This document shows positions 1 to 8,446 of a stretch of DNA of 64,000 bases, piece by piece. The position numbers and the translations under genes were made by a program. The notes below the pieces were generated by a model. The model was not told the DNA's origin and did no database searches. It saw only the letters and a program-made list of their open reading frames with translations. This DNA comes from Mariniflexile litorale. GTDB lineage: Bacteria; Bacteroidota; Bacteroidia; Flavobacteriales; Flavobacteriaceae. The stretch spans positions 2,842,501 through 2,906,500 of the forward strand of contig NZ_CP155618.1 in NCBI RefSeq assembly GCF_031128465.2, read 5' to 3'. The stretch's first letter is position 1. Each line of letters begins with the position of its first letter.

Positions 1-33
1 ATATTGACGTATAATAATTTAAACAAAAGTAAT

Positions 34-558
34 ATGAAAACAGCAGTAAAAACAAAATGGAATTTAGATGTAGCACATTCAGAAATAAGCTTTAAAGTTA
101 AGCATATGATGATTTCTACAGTTACAGGACACTTCGAAGACTTCAGTGCAACGGCTGAAACAGAAAACGAAAATTTCGTAAATGCAGATTTTAAATTTGC
201 AGCAAATGTTGATTCTATCAATACTAAAAATAGTGATAGAGATGCACACTTAAAATCAGATGATTTCTTCAATGCAGAAGAATATCCAGAATTGACTTTT
301 AAATCAAAATCTTTTGATGGATACAAATTAGTTGGAGATTTAACAATTAGAGATAAAACCAAAGAAATTGTATTAGATGTAGATTTTAATGGATTAGCTG
401 TAGACCCTTATGGTCAAACCAAAGCAGGTTTTGAGATTACAGGAAAAGTAAATAGAAAAGATTTCGATTTAACATGGAGTGCGGTAACAGAAGCAGGAAG
501 TATAGTGGTAAGTGACACTATTAAGCTTGTTGTTGACTTACAATTTGTTAAAGAATAG
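34..558 (+). CDS. yceI: YceI family protein
   Basis: YceI-like lipocalin-fold protein of 174 residues. Members bind long isoprenoid or amphiphilic molecules and are often linked to stress. The body shows the usual family pattern: an early WNLDVAHSEISFKVKHMM stretch, a KSDDFFNAEEYPELTFKS core and a C-terminal LTWSAVTEAG segment. The ATG at 34 is chosen over the in-frame TTG at 4 because YceI homology starts right after MKTAVKTKW. No signal peptide is visible, so it is probably cytoplasmic, unlike E. coli YceI. The window begins just upstream, so its promoter is not seen. It heads a run of small stress and redox genes. Confidence 0.9.
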   Translation: MKTAVKTKWNLDVAHSEISFKVKHMMISTVTGHFEDFSATAETENENFVNADFKFAANVDSINTKNSDRDAHLKSDDFFNAEEYPELTFKSKSFDGYKLVGDLTIRDKTKEIVLDVDFNGLAVDPYGQTKAGFEITGKVNRKDFDLTWSAVTEAGSIVVSDTIKLVVDLQFVKE

Positions 559-644
559 TTTTAGTAGTGTTTATTGAGGCTGAAACAATTTTATCAGCCT
601 CAATTTTAGGCAAAGTAAATAAGAATATTGTAAAAAATTATAAA

Positions 645-1109
645 ATGGAAAATCAAACAAAATTAAAGGGAGGTTTAAACACATTGGCATTGTATAATGT
701 TGCTTTTGTGGTTTCTAATATTGAAGAATCAATAAAGTGGTATAATAATATATTAGGATTTAAATTAGTAATGAAACAAGCTATTCCTCTAGAAAAAGGG
801 GAGCTGCAAATGGCATTCATGGAAGGTGCGGGAATGAAGATTGAAATGCTTCAAAATTCAGATAATCAATTAATCGATGCGATTGTTAACGATTCAAAAG
901 TTGATGCACCACCAACAGTTGTAGGTAGCAAAGCTTTGGTGTTTCAAGTAGAAGATTTAAAGAAAGCAACTAAAGAACTTGAAGAAAAACATGTGAAGTT
1001 TTTATGGAAAGAGCGATATCTAGCAGAAGGCGCATTATTTTGTACCATGGCATTAGACCCTGACGGTAACCGTATAAATATTTTTCAAGCAAATACAGTA
1101 ATTCAATAA
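645..1109 (+). CDS. VOC/glyoxalase-fold protein
   Basis: Protein of 154 residues with one vicinal-oxygen-chelate repeat pair: an N-terminal LYNVAFVVSNIEESIKWYNN segment and a C-terminal FCTMALDPDGNRINIFQ segment, the usual start and end of a glyoxalase or bleomycin-resistance fold. Substrate cannot be told from sequence. The first canonical metal His is replaced (NVAF rather than DHxx), so it may not be a classical glyoxalase I. The open frame extends upstream to a GTG at 567, but the ATG at 645 begins close to the fold and is preferred. It lies 7 nt before a second VOC protein. Confidence 0.82.
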   Translation: MENQTKLKGGLNTLALYNVAFVVSNIEESIKWYNNILGFKLVMKQAIPLEKGELQMAFMEGAGMKIEMLQNSDNQLIDAIVNDSKVDAPPTVVGSKALVFQVEDLKKATKELEEKHVKFLWKERYLAEGALFCTMALDPDGNRINIFQANTVIQ

Positions 1110-1116
1110 ATCAATT

Positions 1117-1635
1117 ATGGAAACCAATAATATTATTACAAAAATAGATCATTTAGGTTTAAATGTACCGGATATAAACACAGCAACCATCTTTCTACAA
1201 GAGGCTTTTGACGCTGAGATAATTAATGAATCCTACAGTAGAGCGCTTCCACCTTTAGAAGCATCTGATGAACTTGCATCAACTTTAAACTTAGCACCGA
1301 AAGCAACCCTTCATTCATGTAGGATGATTAAAATAGGCAGTGGAGTTAGAATAGAATTATTTGAAATTTATGTTGATGGTCAGAGACAACCAATAAAATC
1401 TAGTGATTTGGGTTTAATACACTTTGCGTTGTACACAGACAGTATGCATAAAGCAATCCAAAAATTCGAAGCTGCTGGAGGAAAAATGTTATCAGGTCCA
1501 AACCCATTTTTATTTCCATCTGAGAAAGGCGACAAAAACTTCTTTTGTTACGGCTTAACACCTTGGGGAACAACAATTGAATTTATTACCTATCCAGATG
1601 GGATGCCATATGAAAAGAACAATAATCTTTATTAA
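1117..1635 (+). CDS. VOC/glyoxalase-fold protein
   Basis: Protein of 172 residues with VOC features. It starts TKIDHLGLNVPDINTATIFL, including the metal-ligand His of the first motif, and ends with FCYGLTPWGTTIEFITYP, which carries the late Glu ligand position. The two halves fit a single glyoxalase or dioxygenase-like domain. It follows the previous VOC gene by 7 nt, so the two are probably co-transcribed and may act on related substrates or form a heteromer. No specific reaction can be assigned. Confidence 0.82.
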   Translation: METNNIITKIDHLGLNVPDINTATIFLQEAFDAEIINESYSRALPPLEASDELASTLNLAPKATLHSCRMIKIGSGVRIELFEIYVDGQRQPIKSSDLGLIHFALYTDSMHKAIQKFEAAGGKMLSGPNPFLFPSEKGDKNFFCYGLTPWGTTIEFITYPDGMPYEKNNNLY

Positions 1636-1695
1636 TAGGAATTCACCAAATAATAATCAAAGAATATTTAAATCTAATTTAAATAACATAGCATT

Positions 1696-2292
1696 ATGCA
1701 AACAGCAATAATAGGAACAGGAAAAATTGGAGAAGCCATTGCTAAAAAATTAATAAAAGCAGGGCATAGCGTTTTGCTTACAAATAATAAAGGCGCAGAA
1801 AGTTTGAAAGACAAAGCAGCAAGTTTAGGAAATCTAGCAATTCCTGCAGATATAAGTGAGGTTAATCAAGCTGAGGTGCTTTTCCTTACAGTTAGATGGT
1901 CACATTTGCAACAAGTAGCTGCAGATGTCCCAAATCTAGAAGGTAAGATTTTAGTTGACGTTACTAATCCAATTTTAGATGATATGAGTTTTGACGATTT
2001 AAAAGGAAAAGCTGCTAGTGAAATTGTACAAGAACTTTTTCCAAAAGCACGAGTAGTAAAAACATTGAATCATTACTTTTTGAAATGGATAGATGAAGAT
2101 CCAAAAGTTGATAACGGTAAACGAATTGCTTTTGTATCAGGTGATGATACCGAAGCAAAAAACACAGTTACTAATCTGCTTAATGAGTTTGGTTTTAAGT
2201 CCATTGATTTGGGTAATCTAGCCGCAGGAAGTAAACTACAGCAAGCTGGTGGATCATTAGCTGCATTAAATATTGTAAGCTATCCTGCTTAA
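1696..2292 (+). CDS. NADP(F420)-dependent oxidoreductase-like protein
   Basis: Rossmann-fold protein of 198 residues resembling the NADPH-dependent F420 reductase / NAD(P)-binding family. The first residues give the dinucleotide-binding glycine motif (AIIGTGKIGEAIAKKL), and an LVDVTNP segment lies in the middle as in this family. F420 itself is not expected in Flavobacteriaceae, so the partner is probably another small flavin or carbonyl substrate. It begins 60 nt after the VOC pair and is closed by a hairpin terminator. Confidence 0.75.
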   Translation: MQTAIIGTGKIGEAIAKKLIKAGHSVLLTNNKGAESLKDKAASLGNLAIPADISEVNQAEVLFLTVRWSHLQQVAADVPNLEGKILVDVTNPILDDMSFDDLKGKAASEIVQELFPKARVVKTLNHYFLKWIDEDPKVDNGKRIAFVSGDDTEAKNTVTNLLNEFGFKSIDLGNLAAGSKLQQAGGSLAALNIVSYPA

Positions 2293-2324
2293 ATAATTTT
2301 CTAGTTTTTCTAATAAAGAGAAAA

Positions 2325-2372
2325 TAAATAGCCTAAAGTACTTACTTAATGTACATTTTAGGCTTATTTTTT
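2325..2372 (+). terminator. Rho-independent terminator
   Basis: Stem AATAGCCTAAA pairs with TTTAGGCTTATT (one bulge), followed by a run of T. It lies just behind the oxidoreductase gene and closes the first gene group. Confidence 0.75.
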
Positions 2373-2412
2373 ATACACTATATTCAAAGTTAAATTTTTA
2401 AATTTGTGTATT

Positions 2413-2991
2413 ATGTTAGAAGTTTTCAAGAAATATATAAATGATAAAGTATCTATGTCTGAGGATGACTTAAACGAGATACTTTCTTATGCCATATTAA
2501 AAAAAATGCGCAGAAGGCAATTTCTATTGCAAGAAGGCGATGTTTGGCGTTATAATGCTTTTGTTTGTAGTGGCTTTCTTAGAAAATATTCTGTAGATGA
2601 CAAGGGAACAGAACACATTATGAGCTTCTCGCCTGAAAACTATTGGACGGGAGATAGAGAAAGTCTTGTTAATGATACACCCTCAAAGTTTAATATAGAA
2701 GCTCTTGAAAATGCAGAAATACTGCTATTTAAAAAAGAAGACTTTGAAATGCTCTGCACGAAAATACCTGTGTTTAATAATATGATTAATAATATATTAC
2801 ATAGGAGTTTCATTTCTTCACAGAGTAGAATTCATTCAAGTATAAGTCTTACATCTGAAGAAAAATATAATAATTTCGTTTTAAAATTTCCATCAATAGT
2901 AAATCGTGTTCCTCAACACATGATAGCTTCTTACATAGGTATTTCACCCGAAACCTTAAGCCGCATTAGATCCCAAGCAAATAAAAAGTAA
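2413..2991 (+). CDS. Crp/Fnr family transcriptional regulator
   Basis: Protein of 192 residues. An N-terminal cyclic-nucleotide-binding-like beta-roll covers about residues 10-120 (FLLQEGDVWRYNAFVCSGFLR, slightly divergent). A short C-terminal helix-turn-helix ends in HMIASYIGISPETLSRIR, the recognition helix typical of Bacteroidota Crp/Fnr proteins. No Cys cluster for an Fe-S sensor is seen. ATG at 2413 is used in preference to an upstream TTG. The DNA directly downstream carries an FNR-like palindrome (2997-3010), which suggests control of the following SDR gene. Confidence 0.85.
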   Translation: MLEVFKKYINDKVSMSEDDLNEILSYAILKKMRRRQFLLQEGDVWRYNAFVCSGFLRKYSVDDKGTEHIMSFSPENYWTGDRESLVNDTPSKFNIEALENAEILLFKKEDFEMLCTKIPVFNNMINNILHRSFISSQSRIHSSISLTSEEKYNNFVLKFPSIVNRVPQHMIASYIGISPETLSRIRSQANKK

Positions 2992-2993
2992 AA

Positions 2994-3057
2994 CCATTGA
3001 CATTTGTCAATAGTTTTTTGCTTCAAATGTCAATGGAAAAAAGCCATTGTCAGTGGC
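2994..3057. promoter_or_regulatory. Inverted-repeat cluster with FNR/Crp-like box
   Basis: In the 102-nt gap between the Crp/Fnr gene and the SDR gene, TTGACATTTGTCAA (2997-3010) is a TTGAC-N4-GTCAA palindrome. A perfect 13-bp inverted pair (CCATTGACATTTG 2994-3006, CAAATGTCAATGG 3024-3036) encloses it, and a further near-palindrome GCCATTGTCAGTGGC follows at 3043-3057. Box form and position suggest binding by the adjacent regulator; that part is inference. The 13-bp pair could also form a hairpin behind the regulator gene. Confidence 0.6.
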
Positions 3058-3093
3058 ATCTTTGTCTCATTAATAATTTAAAATTTTATAAAA

Positions 3094-3951
3094 ATGAGCA
3101 AAGTAATTTTTATCACAGGAACAAGTTCAGGTTTTGGCAAATTAACAACCATCACTTTATCAAAAGCAGGTTATACAGTAATCGCTGGTATGAGAGGCGT
3201 ATCAGGGAAAAACAAAGAAGCAGCTGACGAACTTTCAGCACTACCAAACGTTGAAGTAGTAGAAATTGATGTGACCGATGACCATTCGGTATCCAATGCA
3301 TTTCAACAAACACTCTCAAAACACAGAAAAATTGATGTATTGGTCAACAATGCAGGTGTGACTGGTTTTGGGCTTTTGGAAGCCACTTCAATAGAACAAA
3401 TCCGTAAAATGTTTGAAGTAAACTTTTATGGTGTTATTAGAGCTTATCAAGCTGTTTTACCAAGTATGCGTAAAGAAAAAAGTGGTCTTATAATCAATAT
3501 AACATCAGGAGCTAGCGCACATACATTACCATTTATGATCCCTTATTTAGCTTCAAAGTTTGGTGTGGAAAGTATTGCAGAAGGTCTTCAAGCTGAGTTG
3601 GCTCAATTCAATATAGAAAATGTAACCATACAGCCAGGTGTTTATCCTACCGAAATGAACAATGGTAGCAAACAAGGAATTGGTGCAGACAAGCCAGAAG
3701 TTGCAGCAGCTTATGATCCTATTGCAACAGATATGTTTAACGCTATTGGAGCAGGATTGTTTGGTAAAATGCAAGAATTCAACATGAACCCACAAACAAT
3801 TGCAGATGGAATATTAAACTTGGTAAGCATGCAAGACGGCACCAGACCATTACGCTACCCACTTGATGCTATTGCACAAGGTACAGACATTGAATTTATC
3901 AATGCTAGGGCAGAGATTAAAGAAAAATGGTTAGCCGCATATAACGGATAA
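3094..3951 (+). CDS. SDR family oxidoreductase
   Basis: Classical short-chain dehydrogenase/reductase of 285 residues. Visible motifs are the TGTSSGFGK cofactor loop near the N-terminus, NNAGV, and the catalytic Ser and YxxxK of IPYLASKFGVESIAEGL. Its long C-terminal part resembles SDRs of unknown carbonyl substrates induced by reactive compounds. A nitroreductase gene lies 58 nt downstream behind a terminator. The substrate is unknown. Confidence 0.88.
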   Translation: MSKVIFITGTSSGFGKLTTITLSKAGYTVIAGMRGVSGKNKEAADELSALPNVEVVEIDVTDDHSVSNAFQQTLSKHRKIDVLVNNAGVTGFGLLEATSIEQIRKMFEVNFYGVIRAYQAVLPSMRKEKSGLIINITSGASAHTLPFMIPYLASKFGVESIAEGLQAELAQFNIENVTIQPGVYPTEMNNGSKQGIGADKPEVAAAYDPIATDMFNAIGAGLFGKMQEFNMNPQTIADGILNLVSMQDGTRPLRYPLDAIAQGTDIEFINARAEIKEKWLAAYNG

Positions 3952-3966
3952 TATGTTTAATCAAAC

Positions 3967-3995
3967 ACGCTTATCCTAACTTGGATAAGCGTTTT
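3967..3995 (+). terminator. Rho-independent terminator
   Basis: Ten-bp stem ACGCTTATCC / GGATAAGCGT with a 6-nt loop and trailing T residues, directly after the SDR stop codon. Confidence 0.8.
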
Positions 3996-4009
3996 AAACC
4001 TTAGATAAC

Positions 4010-4642
4010 ATGGAAATTATAGAAGCAATGAAGTGGCGTTATGCCACAAAAAGGATGTCAGGTAAAAAAATACCAGATAATACTATCAATAAAATTATTG
4101 AAGCTATGCACTTAGCTCCTTCAGGAATAGGTTTACAACCTTATGAAATTATCAGTATCACCAATAGTGAGCTAAAAAGTAAAATAGAGCCCATAGCATT
4201 TAATCAGAAACAAATTGTAGAAAGTTCACATTTGCTTGTCTTTGCAGCTTGGGATACTTATTCAAAGGAAAGAATTGATGGAGTTTTCGATTATTTGGCA
4301 AAACAGCGTAATATACCAATCGAAAAAACTTCAGGGCAAAGAAATTTTTCAAAACAGTTTTTTGGTGCTATGAGCGATGAGAACAATTTTCATCATGCAG
4401 CTAAACAGGCACATATTGCATTAGGTATAGCTATACTTACTGCAGCACTTGAAGGGATAGATGCTACTCCAATGGAAGGTTTTGACCCAATGGCTTTAGA
4501 TGAATTACTGGGTTTAAAAGAAAAAGGATTGAAAAGTTCAATGCTATTAGCTTTAGGATATAGAGATGACAGTAACGACTGGAATTTAAACCTTAAAAAG
4601 GTAAGAAAACCATTATCGGAATTTTTAACAGAAATAAAATAG
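4010..4642 (+). CDS. NAD(P)H-dependent nitroreductase family protein
   Basis: FMN-dependent nitroreductase-like protein of 210 residues (NfsB/YdgI type). The N-terminus has the FMN-phosphate motif MKWRYATKRM and the APSGIGLQPYEI segment; the C-terminal half has the GIDATPMEGFDP motif that packs against FMN. Members reduce nitroaromatics, quinones or flavins with NAD(P)H. It opens a group of three close genes with the secreted NTF2-like protein (6 nt away) and DoxX. Confidence 0.9.
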   Translation: MEIIEAMKWRYATKRMSGKKIPDNTINKIIEAMHLAPSGIGLQPYEIISITNSELKSKIEPIAFNQKQIVESSHLLVFAAWDTYSKERIDGVFDYLAKQRNIPIEKTSGQRNFSKQFFGAMSDENNFHHAAKQAHIALGIAILTAALEGIDATPMEGFDPMALDELLGLKEKGLKSSMLLALGYRDDSNDWNLNLKKVRKPLSEFLTEIK

Positions 4643-4648
4643 TCAAAT

Positions 4649-5143
4649 ATGAAAACAAAAATAATAATGCTGGCGATTTTGATATCAATGGGATTTAGTT
4701 CCAATTTATATGCACAAGAGTCTAACCCAAAAATAAATTCTGAAGAAAATAATAAAAAACAAAAAAAGCATACAGGTATGAGTACAGTAGAAATAGAAAC
4801 TTTAGCAATAAAGCATTTGGATATATGGACAGATAAAAATGCAGAAAAGCGAAACAAGTCCATTAAAGAAGTTTATACAGTGGATGTAGAAATAGTTGAC
4901 CCATTTTTTGTGATAAACGGGCATTCAAAACTGAATGATTTCATTGAAGAGTTACAAGCAAAACATCCTGGTTTTTCTTTCAGTATTTCTCAACCTATTG
5001 AAAGTCATAATAATATTGCTAGGCTGTTCTGGCAGTTTGGACCAGATACTAAGCCAGATACTATAACAGGACAAGACATATTTGTTATCGAAAATGAGAA
5101 AATAAAATCACTTTACATTTTTATTGACGGATTAGAAAATTAA
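4649..5143 (+). CDS. Secreted SnoaL/NTF2-like protein
   Basis: Protein of 164 residues with an N-terminal signal peptide (MKTKIIMLAILISMGFSSN, cleavage after YAQ) and an NTF2-like domain over about residues 50-164: a helix IKHLDIWTDKNAEKRN, then VYTVDVEIVDPFFVINGHSK and late beta strands. SnoaL-like members are small-molecule binding or isomerising proteins; no catalytic residues can be named. It sits 6 nt behind the nitroreductase and is probably co-transcribed. Confidence 0.72.
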   Translation: MKTKIIMLAILISMGFSSNLYAQESNPKINSEENNKKQKKHTGMSTVEIETLAIKHLDIWTDKNAEKRNKSIKEVYTVDVEIVDPFFVINGHSKLNDFIEELQAKHPGFSFSISQPIESHNNIARLFWQFGPDTKPDTITGQDIFVIENEKIKSLYIFIDGLEN

Positions 5144-5170
5144 AAATCAAACTATTTAAAAATTATAATC

Positions 5171-5692
5171 ATGAGAACAATTTCAAATCTCCTTTTTGGA
5201 GAACGCAAAAGCAACAACTTTGCTTCGATAGGGTTATTAATATTACGCCTAATAGCAGGTTTTGGATTAATAATACATGGGTTGCCAAAACTTGCGGCAC
5301 CTATGAGTTTCGCAGGAGATGCCTTTCCTGGCATTCTTCAGTTATTAGCAGTTATAAGTGAATTTGGTGGTGGTATTGCATTAATACTTGGCATTTTTGT
5401 ACCATTGGCATCACTGGGAGCTTCCATTACTATGTTTGTGGGTATTATTTTTATGCATATTCCCTTTAAAGATCCTATTTATCGTATAACCGTAAAATAT
5501 TCGTTTGAAGGTGATGGTGATCCTTTTTTTGGGTTTCCACTATGGTTGGCTAAAGCAGACGGACATAGTGCAGCTGGATCGGGTTCAGCAGAACTTGCGC
5601 TACTGTATTTTATTATAGCATTATGTTTGTTTTTTGTTGGAGGTGGGCATTATTCCCTAGATCATTATTTGAGATTTAGAAAACAAAAGTAA
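5171..5692 (+). CDS. DoxX family membrane protein
   Basis: Integral membrane protein of 173 residues with four hydrophobic segments. LRLIAGFGLIIHGLPKLAAP near the N-terminus is the typical DoxX entry helix, followed by FGGGIALILGIFVPLASLGA and a last helix near residue 145. DoxX proteins are small inner-membrane proteins associated with quinone or thiol redox balance. Co-location with a nitroreductase is common for the family. A strong terminator follows. Confidence 0.88.
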   Translation: MRTISNLLFGERKSNNFASIGLLILRLIAGFGLIIHGLPKLAAPMSFAGDAFPGILQLLAVISEFGGGIALILGIFVPLASLGASITMFVGIIFMHIPFKDPIYRITVKYSFEGDGDPFFGFPLWLAKADGHSAAGSGSAELALLYFIIALCLFFVGGGHYSLDHYLRFRKQK

Positions 5693-5700
5693 TTTCAGTA

Positions 5701-5736
5701 AGCAAGATATCTACAGGTTCAGATATCTTGCTTTTT
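5701..5736 (+). terminator. Rho-independent terminator
   Basis: Twelve-bp perfect stem AGCAAGATATCT / AGATATCTTGCT with an 8-nt loop and following T run, just behind the DoxX gene. Confidence 0.88.
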
Positions 5737-5826
5737 AGTTTTTTTACAATCTTTATTAATAACAGCTTAATATGCTCAATAAACATATTTGAGCTTTTGA
5801 GCAAAGTTTCACCCTTTAAATCAAAC

Positions 5827-5834
5827 TACTTTTG
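5827..5834 (+). promoter_or_regulatory. Bacteroidota -7 box (TAnnTTTG)
   Basis: TACTTTTG lies 22 nt before the SDR start at 5856. The nearest upstream TTTG (5796-5799) is 27 nt away, longer than the usual 17-23, so only the -7 element is well supported. Confidence 0.45.
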
Positions 5835-5855
5835 CATTGTATTAAAAAACAAGAT

Positions 5856-6677
5856 ATGAGTAAAATAGTATTAATAACTGGAGCTTCTTCAGGTATGGGT
5901 AAAACAACAGCCGAATTGTTGTTAAAAAAAGGGTTTGTAGTTTATGGTGCAGCTCGAAGAATTGATAAGATGAATGATTTACAACAATTGGGTGCAAAAA
6001 TTCTTTGCATGGATGTAACTGATGATGCTACAATGGTTTCCGGTGTTGAAGAAATTATCAAAAATGAAGGGTGTATTGATGTATTAATTAACAATGCTGG
6101 TTTTGGGTTTTATGGCGCTGTAGAAGATGTATCTATAAAAGATGCGCGTTATCAGTTGGATGTTAATGTATTTGGTGCTGTTAGATTGATACAATTAGTT
6201 TTACCTTATATGAGAAAAAACCAGTTCGGTAAGATTGTAAATATATCTTCCATTGGTGGAAAACTGGCAAATCCATTTGGAGGATGGTATCACGCAAGTA
6301 AATTTGCTTTAGAAGCTTTAAGTGACAGTTTGCGAATGGAGGTTAAGCATTTCGGCATAGACGTCATTGTTATAGAACCTGGAGGAGTCAAATCTGAATG
6401 GAGTGATATAGCTATGGAAAATGCCCGTAAAGTTTCTGAAAAAGGAGTTTACGTAACAATGGTTAATAAAATGATAGAAACAGGTAAAAAGTTTAAAGAG
6501 AAAAATGCCGAACCAGAAATAATCGCCAATCTTATATTAAAGGCTATAACTGTAAACAAACCAAAAACAAGATATAGTGGTGGCTTTATGGCAAAACCAT
6601 TACTTTTAATGAAAAAAATAGTATCCGATAAAATGATGGATAAAATAATTTTGAGTCAGTTCAAAGGTAAAAAATAA
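5856..6677 (+). CDS. SDR family oxidoreductase
   Basis: Short-chain dehydrogenase of 273 residues with TGASSGMGKTTAELL at the N-terminus, NNAGFGFYG, and the YHASKFALEAL catalytic segment. The first open codon is a TTG at 5832, but the ATG at 5856 is preferred: it aligns with the SDR N-terminus and leaves room for the -7 box. The stop codon overlaps the start of the AraC gene by one base, so the two are translationally coupled and probably one operon. Confidence 0.9.
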   Translation: MSKIVLITGASSGMGKTTAELLLKKGFVVYGAARRIDKMNDLQQLGAKILCMDVTDDATMVSGVEEIIKNEGCIDVLINNAGFGFYGAVEDVSIKDARYQLDVNVFGAVRLIQLVLPYMRKNQFGKIVNISSIGGKLANPFGGWYHASKFALEALSDSLRMEVKHFGIDVIVIEPGGVKSEWSDIAMENARKVSEKGVYVTMVNKMIETGKKFKEKNAEPEIIANLILKAITVNKPKTRYSGGFMAKPLLLMKKIVSDKMMDKIILSQFKGKK

Positions 6678-7471
6678 TGGGAATGCAACACTATAATCTT
6701 CTTTATTCATGTGTATACGAAAAAGAACGCGGTATTGAGCAATTTGTTGAAGAGCATGCTTTAGGAATTATTCTTTCAGGAGAATTGCATCTCTTTACAA
6801 ATAAGGGTACTATTATTTTCAAAAAAAATAGTATTGGGTTAATCCGAAGGAATCAATTGGCAAAATCCATGAAGTTTCCAGAGTCTAATGGAAAGCCTTT
6901 TAAAGCAATTAATATTTTACTGGACCAAAATGCATTAAAAAAATACGCGTCAATATATACTATTAAAAAGCAAGATAGATATAAGGGAGATTATATTATA
7001 GATTTAACTAAAAATAGTTTTTTGAAAGATTACCTTGAATCACTATTGCCGTATTTTGATAATCCTGAACTATTAACAGGGGAAATTTCCGAGAATAAAA
7101 CAATTGAGGCTGTTAAGTTACTTTTAAAAGCGAAGCCGGAACTTTTCAGTTTTTTATTTGATTTTAATGATCCACATAAAATAGACTTGGAAGCTTTTAT
7201 GGTCCAAAATTTCACCTTCAATGTTACGCTCAATAAATTTGCCAAACTAACCGGTAGGAGTTTGGCAACATTTAAACGGGATTTCAGAAAAACATTTAAC
7301 GATTCACCAAGTCAATGGTTGACTAAAAAACGTTTAGAAGAGGCACATTACCTAATAGCTAAAAAAAATAAACGACCTACAGACATATATTTAGATTTAG
7401 GTTTTGAAAACCTTTCTCATTTTTCATATGCATTTAAAAAACAGTTTGGAGTGAGCCCCATGAATCTATAG
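6677..7471 (+). CDS. AraC family transcriptional regulator
   Basis: Regulator of 264 residues. The N-terminal half has no firm sensor motif beyond a cupin-like beta pattern. The C-terminal 90 residues hold the double helix-turn-helix of AraC/XylS proteins, ending with YLDLGFENLSHFSYAFKKQF and a conserved GVSP. Its start overlaps the upstream SDR stop by one base (TAATG), so it probably controls that SDR operon. The effector is unknown. Confidence 0.88.
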   Translation: MGMQHYNLLYSCVYEKERGIEQFVEEHALGIILSGELHLFTNKGTIIFKKNSIGLIRRNQLAKSMKFPESNGKPFKAINILLDQNALKKYASIYTIKKQDRYKGDYIIDLTKNSFLKDYLESLLPYFDNPELLTGEISENKTIEAVKLLLKAKPELFSFLFDFNDPHKIDLEAFMVQNFTFNVTLNKFAKLTGRSLATFKRDFRKTFNDSPSQWLTKKRLEEAHYLIAKKNKRPTDIYLDLGFENLSHFSYAFKKQFGVSPMNL

Positions 7472-7745
7472 TCTTGAACAAAAAGAATTCAGAATGACTT
7501 ATTGATTCTTCGTTAATTAATAAGATAACTTTACCTTTAAATGCTTTTCTGTTTTTTTTCTTCTCCTATTTTTTTACCGAATACCGGCCTTGGATTACTG
7601 TACTTTCCACAAATCGGTGATAATTGTGATTTAAAGTATAAAAGAGGGGCTAGTTACGTGTTTGTACTTGGAAAGTTGCGGGTTTTTGTACGAGGAATTT
7701 CCGAAGGAAAATCAGAAACTAACAATTATATTGGTTTCGCTAAAA

Positions 7746-8026
7746 CTAGCATTTTTTATATACTTGTTTTCGTTTCTGAATCCATTTTATAATAGAATTT
7801 TCAGTTGGTATTTTTATCTGTATACTTCTTTCGCAAAAACTTAATTGCCATCCTGATTCCAATTCAATTAAATATCCAAATCTAGGATTTTTATAAATTC
7901 CGTTTTTTTTAATTCCGACATATCTTTTAATCGACTTCCAATACTATATCCTTCGGGTGTTTTTAATTTTACGTCACGTGTTGTCCTGTATGCAATATAT
8001 TTCTTTTTAACTAGGAGCCCAATGCC
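7746..8026 (-). pseudogene. Frameshifted remnant of a small flavobacterial protein
   Basis: On the minus strand a reading frame runs from about 8026 (KKKYIAYRTTRDVKLKTPEG, then YSIGSRLKDMSEL). It loses frame at a run of eight A residues (7903-7910) and continues in another frame with NPRFGYLIELESGWQLSFCE until a stop at 7746-7748. Inserting one A would join both parts. There is no start codon, and a stop lies immediately upstream (8027-8029). Composition and pattern look like protein, not chance, but I cannot name the family. Confidence 0.6.
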
Positions 8027-8446
8027 TTAAAAAGTTTGGTTATCAATTTACTTGTTATAAGCTTGCTGTAATTAGTTGAATACAGATGGCTTTATAAACC
8101 AGAAACTTATGTTTTTTTATTTTAAAGGGCATAGTTCTATTATTTTATTGTGGTTACTTATGAATTTTAGTTTGAATATTTAGCGACCTAAAACATTTAT
8201 ATTTAATAAATAATTTAAGACTTGCGCTACAATCTTAACATCTTAATAATAATCCATTAACTTAAATTTAAAGTAATTACCACACCTTTGTGGTGTAATG
8301 CATATGGGCTTAACGTCATATGTAACGTGTATGATTATAATTTTAAACACTGTATCTACGCTTCTGGTAAATCACACAACTTCCTGTTGTATATGTGGTT
8401 TCTATACTTCTCAAAAAATTAAAAGCAAAAAACAATTGGAGAATAC
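8027..8446. other. Non-coding stretch upstream of 8447 operon
   Basis: No convincing gene. It contains a perfect small palindrome ACCACA-CCTT-TGTGGT at 8279-8294, a possible operator or hairpin in the leader of the metallophosphatase operon. Nothing else was recognised. Confidence 0.5.

Noticed and set aside
2399-2406. TAAATTTG as promoter of the Crp/Fnr gene
   Set aside because: It would start the transcript almost at the ATG, and no -33 element was found, so support is too weak.
4393-4863. Minus-strand reading frame of 156 codons
   Set aside because: Antisense to the nitroreductase and NTF2-like genes, both with recognisable family motifs; no independent support.
7541-7792. Plus-strand reading frame of 83 codons
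   Set aside because: Biased low-complexity composition, no family pattern, and it is antisense to a better protein-like remnant on the minus strand.
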